Positions 7,581 through 15,987 of a stretch of DNA of 45,596 nucleotides are shown piece by piece. Position numbers and translations under genes: made by a program. A model generated the notes under the pieces. The model saw only the letters and a program-made list of their open reading frames with translations. It had not been told where the DNA came from and did no database searches. The first letter of the stretch is position 1. The number at the start of each line of letters is the position of its first letter. Source of the DNA: Pseudoxanthomonas suwonensis (GTDB taxonomy: Bacteria > Pseudomonadota > Gammaproteobacteria > Xanthomonadales > Xanthomonadaceae); assembly GCA_030535605.1 (NCBI GenBank), contig JAUNRQ010000012.1, positions 1 to 45,596 of the forward strand. Reading direction: 5' to 3'.

Positions 7581-8528
7581 ATGGGCAGGGTCGTCGTCAC
7601 CGGTTCGTTCAATGTCGACCACGTCTGGCACTGCCAAGCGCTTCCCGAGCCGGGCGCGACGCTGGCCGGGCGCTACGCCAGCGGCCCCGGCGGCAAGGGC
7701 TTCAATCAAGCGGTGGCGGCGCGTCGTGCCGGCGCGGACACGGCACTGGTCTGTGCGCTGGGCGACGACGATGGCGGAGCGCTGGCCCGTCGGCTGGCCA
7801 GCGCCGACGGCATCGCCCTGCACGCCCATGTCGCCACGCAACCCACCGGCACTGCAGGCATCTTCGTGGATGCCGGCGGGCGCAACAGCATCGTCATCGG
7901 TGCCGGTGCCAATGCGGCGCTGGATGTCGCGCACGTGCAGGCGAAGGAGGGGCTGATTGCCGCGGCCGACGTGTTGCTGGTGCAACTGGAGTCGCCATCG
8001 GAAAGCATCGCCGCTGCACTGGGCATCGCCCGCAAGGCGGGCGTGCGCACGATGCTGAATCCGGCGCCCGCCAACGCGTCCACCGATCCGGAGCTGCTGG
8101 CACTGGCCACGGTGTTGACCCCGAACGAAACCGAATTCGCCGCCCTGCTCGCCCGCCATGCGGGAATCGGCGTCGACGCCGCGGCGGTGGCTGGCATGGA
8201 CGACACCACCCTGCACGCCCTCTGCCGCCGCCTGCATCCGGGCGGCAGCGTGGTGTTGACCTTGGGTGCGGCCGGCAGCTTCGCCTCGCATCCGGAGGAT
8301 TCGGCGATGGTGTTCGACGATGCTTCGTTCGTGCGCATGGCCGCCGAGCCGGCGAGGTGCATCGACAGCACCGGCGCCGGTGATGCATTCAACGGCGCGT
8401 TGTGCGCCGCCTGGGCAGCGCACCCGGCGCAACCGTTCCGCCAGCACCTGGGCTTTGCCAGTCGCTACGCCGCGCGCGCGACCGAAGCCGAGGGCGCGGC
8501 CGCAGCCATGCCCTGGATGCCGGCCTGA
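7581..8528 (+). CDS. rbsK: Ribokinase, PfkB-family sugar kinase
   Basis: A 315-residue PfkB-family kinase, expected to phosphorylate ribose (or a related pentose or nucleoside) with ATP. The N-terminal PfkB signature GPGGKGFNQAVAARRAG (about residues 35-51) and the C-terminal one containing DSTGAGDAFNGA (about 262-273, with the catalytic Asp in GAGD) are intact, as is the TPNETE block near 181. It starts four bases after nupC and has no ribosome binding site of its own, so translation is probably coupled to nupC. The association with a nucleoside transporter favours ribose from nucleosides as substrate, but kinases of this family differ in specificity and sequence alone does not settle it. 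Confidence 0.85.
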   Translation: MGRVVVTGSFNVDHVWHCQALPEPGATLAGRYASGPGGKGFNQAVAARRAGADTALVCALGDDDGGALARRLASADGIALHAHVATQPTGTAGIFVDAGGRNSIVIGAGANAALDVAHVQAKEGLIAAADVLLVQLESPSESIAAALGIARKAGVRTMLNPAPANASTDPELLALATVLTPNETEFAALLARHAGIGVDAAAVAGMDDTTLHALCRRLHPGGSVVLTLGAAGSFASHPEDSAMVFDDASFVRMAAEPARCIDSTGAGDAFNGALCAAWAAHPAQPFRQHLGFASRYAARATEAEGAAAAMPWMPA

Positions 8529-8643
8529 GTGCGGGGCGCGATCGGCGAGACCGTGTCACCCCGGCAGCCAATGGACGCCGTACACTGAACCGGTCATCTC
8601 ACTGAACGATGGCGCCCCTTGTAATGTCCCCCAGGAGACAGTG

Positions 8644-8982
8644 ATGGCAGGCAAGTTCGAGATCAGCAAGCGCAGCAACGGCGAGTTCCAGTTCAACCTC
8701 AAGGCCGGCAACGGCCAGGTGATCCTCACCAGCGAGGGCTACACGCAGATGGCCGGTTGCAGCAACGGCATCGAGTCGGTCCGCAAGCATTCGGCCGATG
8801 ACAAGTTCTTCCAGCGCAAGACCGCGAAGGACGGCAGCCCCTACTTCACGCTCGTTGCCGGCAACGGCCAGGTGATCGGCAGGAGCGAAATGTATTCGGG
8901 CAACGCCGCCTGCGAGAACGGCATTGCCTCGGTCAAGGCCAACGCCCCGGACGCCGCCGTCGTCGACCTGACCGCCGCCTGA
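8644..8982 (+). CDS. yegP: YegP-like protein with two tandem DUF1508 repeats
   Basis: A 112-residue cytoplasmic protein made of two copies of the DUF1508 (YegP) module: residues about 3-50 (KFEISKRSNGEFQFNLKAGNGQVILTSEGYT) and about 55-103 (FFQRKTAKDGSPYFTLVAGNGQVIGRSEMYS). Each module includes the LxAGNGQVI core followed by a C..GI.SV helix. The function of this widespread family is unknown. AGGAG is well placed before the ATG at 8644. The gene stands alone, with its own terminator 27 bases after the stop. Confidence 0.92.
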   Translation: MAGKFEISKRSNGEFQFNLKAGNGQVILTSEGYTQMAGCSNGIESVRKHSADDKFFQRKTAKDGSPYFTLVAGNGQVIGRSEMYSGNAACENGIASVKANAPDAAVVDLTAA

Positions 8983-9008
8983 TCGCGACGACAACACAAC
9001 TGCATCGA

Positions 9009-9036
9009 CGCCCGGCCATGCCGGGCGTTTGCTTTG
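9009..9036 (+). terminator. Intrinsic terminator after yegP
   Basis: The arms CGCCCGGC (9009-9016) and GCCGGGCG (9020-9027), around a three-base loop, are followed by TTTGCTTTG. Confidence 0.8.
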
Positions 9037-9045
9037 ACGCGATGG

Positions 9046-9051
9046 GATAAT
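9046..9051 (+). promoter_or_regulatory. -10 box placed for a leaderless dusB transcript
   Basis: GATAAT is followed by exactly six bases and then the dusB ATG at 9058. The promoter abuts the yegP terminator. No ribosome binding site precedes the ATG. Confidence 0.5.
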
Positions 9052-9057
9052 CGCGCG

Positions 9058-10053
9058 ATGCAAATCGGCCCGCACCCCATCCAGCCGCGCGTCGTGCTGG
9101 CCCCGATGGCCGGCGTGACCGACAAGCCGTTCCGGCAGCTGTGCAAGCGCATGGGCGCGGGGCTGGCGGTCTCGGAAATGACCACCAGCGATCCGCGTTT
9201 CTGGAACACCGCCAAGTCCCGGCACCGCATGGACCATGCCGGCGAGCCTGACCCGATCAGCGTGCAGATCGCCGGCACGCAACCGCGGTTGCTGGCCGAG
9301 GCCGCGCGCCACAACGTCGGGCTGGGCGCGCAGATCATCGACATCAACATGGGCTGCCCGGCCAAGAAGGTCTGCAACGTGTGGGCCGGTTCGGCGCTCA
9401 TGCGCGATGCGTCTCTGGTGGCGCGCATCCTCGAAGCGGTGGTCGGCGCGGTGGAGGTGCCGGTGACGCTGAAGATCCGTACCGGCTGGGATGCGGAACA
9501 CCGCAATGCACCGGAGATCGCACGCATCGCGGAGGATTGCGGCATCGCCGCGTTGACCGTGCACGGTCGCACCCGCGACCAGCACTACACCGGCCACGCC
9601 GAGTACATGACCGTGGCCGAGATCAAATCCCGGCTGCACATCCCGGTGATTGCCAATGGCGACATCGATTCGCCGCAGAAGGCGCGCGCCGTGCTCGAAG
9701 CCACCGGCTGCGATGCGGTGATGGTCGGACGCGCCGCGCAGGGCCGCCCGTGGTTGCTGCGCGAGATCGCGCACTACCTCGCCACCGGCCAATTGCTTCC
9801 GCCACCCGGGCTGGATGAAGTGCGCGACGTGCTGCTCGGGCATCTCGATGCCCTGCACGATTTCTACGGCGAGGACATGGGCGTGCGCATCGCCCGCAAG
9901 CACCTGGGTTGGTATGCGAAGGACCGTCCGGAGAACGCCACGTTCCGCGAAGTCGTCAATCGCGCCAACGATGCTGCCACGCAGACGCGACTGACGCGCG
10001 CTTACTTCGATCAGCTCATCGCCCGCACAATCGACACCCCGAAGGCCGCCTGA
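9058..10053 (+). CDS. dusB: tRNA-dihydrouridine synthase, DusB type
   Basis: A flavoenzyme that reduces specific uridines in tRNA D-loops to dihydrouridine using NADPH. The 331-residue product has the N-terminal FMN-binding VVLAPMAGVTDKPFR block, the catalytic Cys100 in INMGCPAKKV, and the AGSALM, HGRTRDQHYTG and IANGDI segments of the Dus barrel. The DusB subtype is judged from GCPAKKV and the overall length. I take the ATG at 9058 because the -10 box lies six bases before it; an in-frame ATG eight codons upstream falls before that box. In E. coli dusB is followed by fis. Here the next gene is an unrelated glycine-zipper protein. Confidence 0.92.
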   Translation: MQIGPHPIQPRVVLAPMAGVTDKPFRQLCKRMGAGLAVSEMTTSDPRFWNTAKSRHRMDHAGEPDPISVQIAGTQPRLLAEAARHNVGLGAQIIDINMGCPAKKVCNVWAGSALMRDASLVARILEAVVGAVEVPVTLKIRTGWDAEHRNAPEIARIAEDCGIAALTVHGRTRDQHYTGHAEYMTVAEIKSRLHIPVIANGDIDSPQKARAVLEATGCDAVMVGRAAQGRPWLLREIAHYLATGQLLPPPGLDEVRDVLLGHLDALHDFYGEDMGVRIARKHLGWYAKDRPENATFREVVNRANDAATQTRLTRAYFDQLIARTIDTPKAA

Positions 10054-10173
10054 ACGATTCATCGCCTTCATCGGTGGCTAACGCAAATCGCACGTGCCCT
10101 GCACAGGCCTGAGTTCACAGTGGACTCGTGGCGCGGAAGCCCGCGTACGCACCCCCACTACTGGAGCACAACG

Positions 10174-10944
10174 ATGAGCAATGAAACCCGCGACATGAAT
10201 CGTGACCCCATTTCCGGCGCCCCGGGCGCACACCCGGTCGGCGTCGGCGTCGGTGGTGTCGGCGGCGCAGCCGCCGGCGCGGCGGTCGGTTCGCTGTTTG
10301 GCCCGATCGGCACGGTGATCGGCGGTGCCGTTGGCGCCGTTGCCGGTGGTGGTGCCGGCAAGGCCGTCGCCGAGCGCCTGGACCCGACCGGCGAGCGCGA
10401 GTACTGGCAGGGCGAATACGCCAACCGGCCGTACTACGACAACCAGTATTCCTATGACGACTATGCACCGGCCTACGAGTACGGCGATCGCATCCGCGCC
10501 GAACACGGTGCCCGCCAATGGGACGACTCGCTGGAAGCCGAGGTCCGCGAAGGCTGGGAAGCCACCAAGGCCAACTCGCGCCTGGGCTGGGAGAACGCCA
10601 AGGACGCCGTGCGCGACGCCTTCGACCGCAGCGACCGTACCTATCGCGCCTACGACGCGACCGATCGCTACTACGGCGAGCGTTACCAGGACGCCGACTA
10701 CTACAACAAGGAATACGACTACCAGAGCGACTACGCGCCGGCCTATCGCTACGGCACCTACGCACGCGCCAACGACGCCGGTCGTGACTGGGACAACAAC
10801 TTGGAAGCCGACCTGGAACGTGGCTGGGAACGTGCCAAGGGCGAATCGCGCCTGGGCTGGAACGAAGCCAAGCACGCGGTGCGTGATGCCTGGCACGGCG
10901 TCGAACGCGCCCTGCCGGGCGATGCCGACGGCGACGGTCGCTGA
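10174..10944 (+). CDS. Glycine-zipper protein with two copies of an uncharacterised W-D-x-x-L-E repeat domain
   Basis: A 256-residue protein in two parts. Residues about 20-66 form a glycine zipper (GVGVGGVGGAAAGAAVGS and the GxxxG runs after it), typical of membrane-inserting or self-associating segments. The rest holds two imperfect repeats, about 96-150 and 186-247, of the form DYAPAYxYG-(x)n-R-x-WDxxLEAxxxxGWExxKxxSRLGWxxAKxAVRDA. The repeats are rich in Tyr, Trp and charged residues and are probably helical. I recognise no function. The next gene encodes a third copy of the repeat. CTGGAG precedes the ATG at 10174. Both genes have their own spacing and terminators, so they may be separately expressed paralogues rather than an operon. 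Confidence 0.85.
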   Translation: MSNETRDMNRDPISGAPGAHPVGVGVGGVGGAAAGAAVGSLFGPIGTVIGGAVGAVAGGGAGKAVAERLDPTGEREYWQGEYANRPYYDNQYSYDDYAPAYEYGDRIRAEHGARQWDDSLEAEVREGWEATKANSRLGWENAKDAVRDAFDRSDRTYRAYDATDRYYGERYQDADYYNKEYDYQSDYAPAYRYGTYARANDAGRDWDNNLEADLERGWERAKGESRLGWNEAKHAVRDAWHGVERALPGDADGDGR

Positions 10945-10961
10945 GCCGACGGACTCCGGTC

Positions 10962-10980
10962 ATCGTCACGCCGTGACGAT
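10962..10980. repeat. Short perfect inverted repeat after the glycine-zipper gene
   Basis: ATCGTCAC, three bases, then GTGACGAT: a perfect 8-base hairpin 17 bases after the stop codon. No T tract follows, so it is either an mRNA 3'-end stabiliser or a protein site. A true terminator follows at 11043. Confidence 0.4.
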
Positions 10981-11042
10981 CGCGGCAGGCAACCGGTTGG
11001 CATCGGGATGATCGCCAGCACCGCTTGATGATCGGAACACGG

Positions 11043-11068
11043 GCCCCGCCGGTGACGGCGGGGCTTTT
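11043..11068 (+). terminator. Intrinsic terminator of the glycine-zipper gene
   Basis: GCCCCGCCG (11043-11051), a four-base loop, CGGCGGGGC (11056-11064) and then TTTTCGTT make a strong rho-independent terminator. Confidence 0.85.
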
Positions 11069-11151
11069 CGTTGGCCCGGGAGCACATCCCCACGCGCCGT
11101 CGACGGCAGCTGCGCCACAGTGGCCGCCTCCACAAACCCCATGAGGCTCGC

Positions 11152-11445
11152 ATGAACGATTCGACTCCCCGCGAAGGCGCAGACCCCGCCCGGCAAGCCG
11201 CATGGCGCTACGGCCGCGACGCACGCAAGACCCATGCCGGCCGCGATTGGGACGATGCCCTGGAAGCCGAACTGGAACGCGGCTGGGCGCAAGCCAGAGG
11301 CAATGACGGACAGGACTGGGCGCATGCCCGCACGGCCGTGCGGGATGCATGGAACGGCGTCGAGCGCCGGCTGCCCGACCAGCCCGATGGTGCCGCCGCC
11401 CGGGCCGCCGAAGATGCTGCCAAGGACGACGTCGCGCCAAGCTGA
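11152..11445 (+). CDS. Small protein with a single copy of the W-D-x-x-L-E repeat domain
   Basis: A 97-residue, charged, presumably cytoplasmic protein without signal peptide or membrane segment. Residues about 19-76 (WRYGRDARKTHAGRDWDDALEAELERGW, then DWAHARTAVRDAWNGVERRLPD) match both repeats of the preceding gene, especially the block GRDWDxxLEAxLERGW and the ending AVRDAWxGVERxLP. It lacks the glycine zipper. The start at 11152 has GAGG five bases upstream. A 14-base palindrome at 11450-11463 lies just past the stop, between this gene and the convergent lipid operon. Likely a paralogue arising by partial duplication; function unknown. Confidence 0.8.
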   Translation: MNDSTPREGADPARQAAWRYGRDARKTHAGRDWDDALEAELERGWAQARGNDGQDWAHARTAVRDAWNGVERRLPDQPDGAAARAAEDAAKDDVAPS

Positions 11446-11484
11446 CGAACGGTCGCGCGACCGGCCGACGCACGCGGGCCTGAC

Positions 11485-12309
11485 TCAGGCAGCCTCGGCC
11501 AGTCGCACCGCTGTCACCACTGAGGCCGGAATCCGCGGAGCCACTTCCGCCAGCACCTCGCCACGATGCGAGAGCACGCGCAAGCTGCCATCTGCTTCCT
11601 CGACCAGCGCGGTCAGGCTTTCCACCCAATCGCCATCGTTGGCATACACCAGACCGTCGCGTTGCAACAGCGCCGCGCGGTGGATGTGGCCGCAGACGAT
11701 GCCATCCAGCCCGCGCCTGCGGGCATCGTCCAGGCCCGCTTGGACGAAGCGGGCGATGTAGGCTTCGGCGGCACCACTTCGGCGCTTGAGGAACTCCGAC
11801 AACGACCAGTAGCGCATGCCCAGCATTCCCCGCAGGCGATTGAACAACCGGTTGCTGCTGAGGATTCGGTAGTACAGCCAGTCGCCGAATTTTTCCTGCA
11901 GGTTGCCGAAGTGCGTCACGGTGTCGTAGTCGTCGCCATGCACCACCAGCAGGCGACGGCCATCGGCGGTGGTGTGGATGGTGCGACGGCGGATCTGCAT
12001 GGCCGGCAGCGCCAGTCCGCAGAAACGCCGTGCCGGGCGGTCGTGATTGCCGGGGATGTAGATGATCTCGGCGCCGTCACGTCGCAAGCGATGCAGTTCC
12101 TCGACCACGCGGTTATGTGCCACGCCCCAAGCGGCGCGGCGTTGCGCCAGGTACCACAGGTCGACGATGTCACCGACCAGATACAGTCGCTCGCATCGCA
12201 GCCGTTGCAAGAACGCCGCCAGTTCGGCGGCGTGGCAGTGGCGCGATCCGAGGTGGATGTCGGACAGGAACACCGTCCGCTTTCGGGTTTGCAGGGTGTG
12301 CAGATTCAT
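11485..12309 (-). CDS. LpxH-like metallophosphoesterase (UDP-2,3-diacylglucosamine diphosphatase superfamily)
   Basis: The 274-residue product has the five calcineurin-type metal motifs in order: FLSDIHLG (about 14-21), LVGDIVDLW, IPGNHD, VVHGDDYD and CGHIHRA. These coordinate two divalent metals. This subfamily contains the Trp/Tyr-rich insert seen here (FGDWLYYRILSSNRLFNRLRGMLG) and is annotated as UDP-2,3-diacylglucosamine diphosphatase-like, but it differs from canonical LpxH, so the substrate is open. Its ATG overlaps the stop codon of the OlsF-like gene by four bases (ATGA), so the two are translationally coupled. That suggests a phosphate-ester step in the same membrane-lipid pathway. 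Confidence 0.87.
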   Translation of the reverse strand: MNLHTLQTRKRTVFLSDIHLGSRHCHAAELAAFLQRLRCERLYLVGDIVDLWYLAQRRAAWGVAHNRVVEELHRLRRDGAEIIYIPGNHDRPARRFCGLALPAMQIRRRTIHTTADGRRLLVVHGDDYDTVTHFGNLQEKFGDWLYYRILSSNRLFNRLRGMLGMRYWSLSEFLKRRSGAAEAYIARFVQAGLDDARRRGLDGIVCGHIHRAALLQRDGLVYANDGDWVESLTALVEEADGSLRVLSHRGEVLAEVAPRIPASVVTAVRLAEAA

Positions 12310-14018
12310 GCCCTCGCCTCCACCGGTGTCCCGGATGCTCCGGATTGCAGATAGCGCCTGCGCTTGCGTGGCAGCAACCGTTGCAGGTCCACTTCGATCA
12401 GCCCGTCGATGGCATCGGAAAACTCCGGGTCCACGCCGAAGGCGAGGAAGCGTGCGCCTCCGGGCTCGCACAGGTCGGTGTACTGCTTGTACAGCACCGG
12501 CACGCCGGCACCCAATGCGGCCAGGTTGTTGCGCAGCACCTCGAATGCGGTGGCCGCGTCCATGTCGGAAAAATCCGGCGGCGCGGCGAAATAGCGGAAC
12601 GGGCGCATCGAATCGGCGAGGGCATCGGTGGCACCGTAGTAGCGCTGGTAGTACGCGACCAGTTGTTCGCGCGCGGCCAACGGCATCGCTGCACTGATCG
12701 ACACCGGGCCGAACAGATAGCGCACGCCCGGGTGTCGCTGCAGATAGGCGCCGATTCCCTGCCACAGGTAATCGAGGCTGCGGCTGCCCCAGTATTCCGG
12801 GCAGACAAAGCTGCGCCCCAGCTCGATGCCCTGCGCCAGGCGGGGTATCGCGTCGTCGGCATAACGGAAAAGCGCAGCGGTATACAGCCCGGCCAGCCCG
12901 TGCCGTGCCAGCGCCTGCGCGCCCGGCATCACCCGGTAGCCACCGGCCACCCGGCACCTGGCCTCGTCCCACAGCACGATCTGCAGGTAATGCGGATCGA
13001 ACGCATCCATGTCGCACGCGTTGCCGGTGCCCTCACCCACCTCCCGGAAAGTGCGCTCGCGCTCGCGTCCCAGTTCACGCATCAACGTCGAATTCGCAGG
13101 CAACCGGCCGATGCGGATCTGCTTGCCGTCGGTGGTGCACCCCAGCAGCTCCAGCTGCGCGACCGCCGCCGCCAGCGCAACGCGATCAGCCGGCGGCGAA
13201 AGGCGCTCCTGCGCCTGGCCGGCACGCCGTCCCAATGCGTAAACCGCCTGTCGCACCGTTGCCATGACCGCATCGGTGCCATTGCTGAAATCCGGTTGCA
13301 TCGGCCGCCCCACGTGCAACGACAGCGGACGCCGCCTGCGGGCGAACATCTCCCGCGCAAGCAACGCGGTGCCGGCCGGCTTGAACACCGCCGACGCGCC
13401 GTAGAACAGGGCCGAATTGCGGGCGACGATGCGCACCGGCAATACCGGTGCTCCGCTGTCGCGGGCCAGACGCACGAAGCCCTTGCGCCAGCGGGTATCG
13501 CGCACGCCACGCAGTCCCAGCCGCGACACTTCGCCGGCCGGGAACATGATGACGCACTGCTCGGCCCGCAGCGCCTCGCCGATGGCCTGCAGGTCGCTGG
13601 CAGCCGGACGTCCGCCGAGGATGCGCACCGGCAGCAGCAACTCCGACAAGGGCTCCAGGGCCGAAAGCAGGTCATTGGCAACGATGCGGACATCGTCCCG
13701 CACGCGACCGACCGCATCCAGCAGCGCCAGCGCGTCCAGCGCCCCGGACGGATGGTTGGCGACGATCAGCAGGCGGCCACTGGCGGGGATCCGCGCCAGC
13801 GCGGTCGCATCGGCCTGATAGCTCGCCTGCAGGAACGCCAGCGCCGCGCGCACGAAGTCCAAGCCCCGCCGTCCATCCTGCCCATGCAGGAAGTGCTCGA
13901 TGGTGTCCAGCCGCGAGAAGCGTGCGACCGAGCGCAGCACGGGCCGCGCCAGCCGTGCGCGGCGGCCGTCGAACCATTGCGGGTAACGCTGTTGCAGTCG
14001 GGAGTGCAGTTGCAGCAT
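12306..14018 (-). CDS. OlsF-like bifunctional acyltransferase, probable ornithine-lipid synthase
   Basis: A 570-residue fusion. The N-terminal half (about 75-270) is a lysophospholipid-type O-acyltransferase with the motif ANHPSGALDALAL (catalytic His89 and Asp95) and FPAGEVSRLG. The C-terminal half (about 300-560) resembles OlsB/hemolysin-type GNAT N-acyltransferases (LQIVLWDEARCRVAGGYRVMPG, ELGRSFVCPEYWGSRSLDYLWQGIGAYL, YLFGPVSIS). This architecture matches OlsF, which performs both steps of ornithine-lipid synthesis. I set the start at 14018 because homologues begin about this far before the first conserved block; in-frame starts at 14096 and 14117 are possible, and none has a strong ribosome binding site. 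Ornithine lipids can replace phospholipids under phosphate limitation, but no Pho box was identified. Confidence 0.82.
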   Translation of the reverse strand: MLQLHSRLQQRYPQWFDGRRARLARPVLRSVARFSRLDTIEHFLHGQDGRRGLDFVRAALAFLQASYQADATALARIPASGRLLIVANHPSGALDALALLDAVGRVRDDVRIVANDLLSALEPLSELLLPVRILGGRPAASDLQAIGEALRAEQCVIMFPAGEVSRLGLRGVRDTRWRKGFVRLARDSGAPVLPVRIVARNSALFYGASAVFKPAGTALLAREMFARRRRPLSLHVGRPMQPDFSNGTDAVMATVRQAVYALGRRAGQAQERLSPPADRVALAAAVAQLELLGCTTDGKQIRIGRLPANSTLMRELGRERERTFREVGEGTGNACDMDAFDPHYLQIVLWDEARCRVAGGYRVMPGAQALARHGLAGLYTAALFRYADDAIPRLAQGIELGRSFVCPEYWGSRSLDYLWQGIGAYLQRHPGVRYLFGPVSISAAMPLAAREQLVAYYQRYYGATDALADSMRPFRYFAAPPDFSDMDAATAFEVLRNNLAALGAGVPVLYKQYTDLCEPGGARFLAFGVDPEFSDAIDGLIEVDLQRLLPRKRRRYLQSGASGTPVEARA

Positions 14019-14187
14019 GGGCCACGCTACGGACTTGACCACCAGCAGCGTCGCAGGAAGGCACGACACGGCGGTTGCAATGCGATTGCAGCACATTGAC
14101 CAGCCTGCGGCAGGCACATGACAGCCGATTGGCTTAACCTGCCGGAAACGTGGCCGCCAAGGCCGTGCAGCATGGCGCGCGAGCCGG

Positions 14188-14218
14188 TATGATGCACGGC
14201 TATCTTTTCATCCGCATA
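14188..14218 (+). promoter_or_regulatory. metK promoter with the TTTCATCCGCAT motif
   Basis: TATGAT at 14188-14193 is the likely -10 box. Just downstream, TTTTCATCCGCATA (14205-14218) contains the 12-mer TTTCATCCGCAT, which also occurs in the ahcY promoter at 18890-18901. Its position over the predicted start of transcription suits a repressor site. Confidence 0.5.
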
Positions 14219-14232
14219 CAGGGATACGCCCC

Positions 14233-15462
14233 ATGTCCAGCTACCTGTTCACGTCCGAATCGGTGTCCGAAGGCCATCCGGACAAGATCGCCGACCAGGT
14301 CTCCGACGCCGTGCTCGACGCGATCCTGGCCCAGGACAAGCGCGCCCGCGTCGCCTGCGAGACCATGGTCAAGACCGGCGCGGCCATCGTCGCCGGCGAG
14401 GTGACCACCAGTGCATGGGTGGATATCGAGAACCTCGCCCGCAACGTCATCAACGACATCGGCTACAACAACTCCGACGTCGGTTTCGACGGCCACACCT
14501 GCGCGATCATCAACATGCTCGGCAAGCAGTCCCCGAACATCGCCGCAGGCGTTGACGGCACATCGAAAAAGGCCAAGAAGCCGGAAGAGATGGGCGCCGG
14601 CGACCAAGGCCTGATGTTCGGCTACGCCTGCAACGAGGCGCCGGAATTCATGCCCGCACCGATCTACTACAGCCATCGTCTGGTCGAACAGCAGGCCAAG
14701 GTGCGCAAGAACGGCAAGCTGAAGTGGCTGCGCCCGGACGCCAAGAGCCAGGTCACCCTGCGCTACAGCAATGACGGCCACACCATCGAAGGTCTGGACG
14801 CGGTGGTGCTGTCGACCCAGCACGATCCGGGCATCAAGCAGAAGGACCTGATCGAGGCCGTGCGCGAGCACATCCTCGCCCCGGTGCTGCCCAAGAAGTG
14901 GCTGGAATCGCTGCCGAAGAACAAGGTGCACATCAACCCGACCGGGATCTTCGTGATCGGCGGGCCGGTGGGCGACTGCGGCCTGACCGGGCGCAAGATC
15001 ATCGTCGACACCTACGGCGGCATGGCCCGTCACGGTGGCGGTGCGTTCTCGGGCAAGGACCCTTCCAAGGTCGACCGCTCGGCCGCCTATGCGGCGCGCT
15101 ATGTGGCCAAGAACATCGTGGCCGCCGGCCTGGCCGACAAGTGCGAAGTGCAGCTGTCCTACGCCATCGGCGTGGCCGAGCCGACCTCGATTTCGGTCAC
15201 CACCTTCGGCACCGGCAAGATTGCCGACGACCAGATCGAGAAGCTGATCCGCAAGACCTTCGACCTGCGCCCCTACGGCATCATCAAGATGCTGGATCTG
15301 GTGCACCCGATCTACCAGTCCACCGCGGCCTACGGCCACTTCGGCCGCAAGCCCAAGGCGGTCAGCTACACTGACGGCAGCGGCAACAAGCAGACGGCCA
15401 CGGCCTTCTCTTGGGAGAAGACCGACAAGGCCGAAGAACTGAAGAAGGCGGCCAAGCTGTAA
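14233..15462 (+). CDS. metK: S-adenosylmethionine synthetase
   Basis: The enzyme joins methionine and ATP to make S-adenosylmethionine in the cytoplasm. The 409-residue product carries the family signatures: [10 protein letters not shown] at the N-terminus (catalytic His in GHPDK), [12 protein letters not shown] (about 128-139), the P-loop-like [19 protein letters not shown], and DLRPYGII near the C-terminus. AGGGA lies upstream of the ATG at 14233. It is slightly longer than E. coli MetK because of a Lys-rich insert (KKAKKPEEM) before the GAGDQG motif and extra residues near the C-terminus. Together with ahcY and metF in this window it forms much of the activated-methyl cycle. A strong terminator follows. 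Confidence 0.98.
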   Translation: MSSYLFTSESVSEGHPDKIADQVSDAVLDAILAQDKRARVACETMVKTGAAIVAGEVTTSAWVDIENLARNVINDIGYNNSDVGFDGHTCAIINMLGKQSPNIAAGVDGTSKKAKKPEEMGAGDQGLMFGYACNEAPEFMPAPIYYSHRLVEQQAKVRKNGKLKWLRPDAKSQVTLRYSNDGHTIEGLDAVVLSTQHDPGIKQKDLIEAVREHILAPVLPKKWLESLPKNKVHINPTGIFVIGGPVGDCGLTGRKIIVDTYGGMARHGGGAFSGKDPSKVDRSAAYAARYVAKNIVAAGLADKCEVQLSYAIGVAEPTSISVTTFGTGKIADDQIEKLIRKTFDLRPYGIIKMLDLVHPIYQSTAAYGHFGRKPKAVSYTDGSGNKQTATAFSWEKTDKAEELKKAAKL

Positions 15463-15488
15463 GCGGCAAGGCACCCAACTTCCACGCG

Positions 15489-15520
15489 ACGGGCCGCAGC
15501 GATGCGGCCCGTTTTGTTTT
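15489..15520 (+). terminator. Intrinsic terminator of metK
   Basis: ACGGGCCGC (15489-15497), a six-base loop, GCGGCCCGT (15504-15512) and then a T-rich TTTGTTTT tail. Confidence 0.9.
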
Positions 15521-15576
15521 GCTCAACGGCGTCGATGAGGCGGGCGGCCCGCCGAGGACCAACCGGCAAGGCGTAC

Positions 15577-15984
15577 TCAAGGCTCGGCGATGCGCGCCTT
15601 CCGGTGCAGGTGCGCACGCAGCCATTGCGAGAATGCGTCTTCGTCCCACGTCCCTTCCGCCACTCGCAGCATGGCCAGGTACTTCTCTTCCTGGCTTGCT
15701 TCCAGATGCATGCCGTTGAGGCTCAGGAACACCCGGTAGCAGACATGCGCCGTGCGCTTGTTGCCATCCAGAAAGGGATGATTGCGGGCGATACCGACGG
15801 CAAGGCTTGCGGCCAGAGAAGCAATATCCGGTGACGGGTCACCGTAGGCATCCAGTTGCAGAGGCTTGGCCAGCGCCGAGTCCAGCAGACCTTCGTCGCG
15901 CACCCCATCGATGCCACCGTGTTCGGCCAACTGGCGCTGATGGATGGCCAGCGCCAGCGGCTTTTCGATCCAGATGATGTGCAC
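15577..15984 (-). CDS. Doc/Fic-family toxin (death-on-curing type)
   Basis: The 135-residue product belongs to the Fic/Doc fold. Its active-site motif is HPFLDGNKRTA (His69, Lys76). The NKR ending is that of Doc kinases, which inactivate EF-Tu by phosphorylation, rather than the GNGR of AMP-transferring Fic proteins. The HPF..G part is more Fic-like, so the exact chemistry is inferred. Its ATG lies three bases after the stop of the AbrB-type antitoxin gene, the classical antitoxin-first arrangement, and the pair shares one autoregulated promoter. It converges on metK across the metK terminator. The frame is complete and looks active. Confidence 0.88.
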   Translation of the reverse strand: MHIIWIEKPLALAIHQRQLAEHGGIDGVRDEGLLDSALAKPLQLDAYGDPSPDIASLAASLAVGIARNHPFLDGNKRTAHVCYRVFLSLNGMHLEASQEEKYLAMLRVAEGTWDEDAFSQWLRAHLHRKARIAEP

Positions 15985-15987
15985 GCC

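Noticed and set aside
5735..7612. Minus-strand open frame opposite the exporter and nucleoside transporter
   Set aside because: Low-complexity His/Gln/Asp-rich translation of the antisense strand of membrane-protein genes; not a gene.
10054..10173. A fis gene after dusB, as in E. coli
   Set aside because: The 120 bases after dusB hold no Fis-like frame. The next gene is an unrelated glycine-zipper protein.
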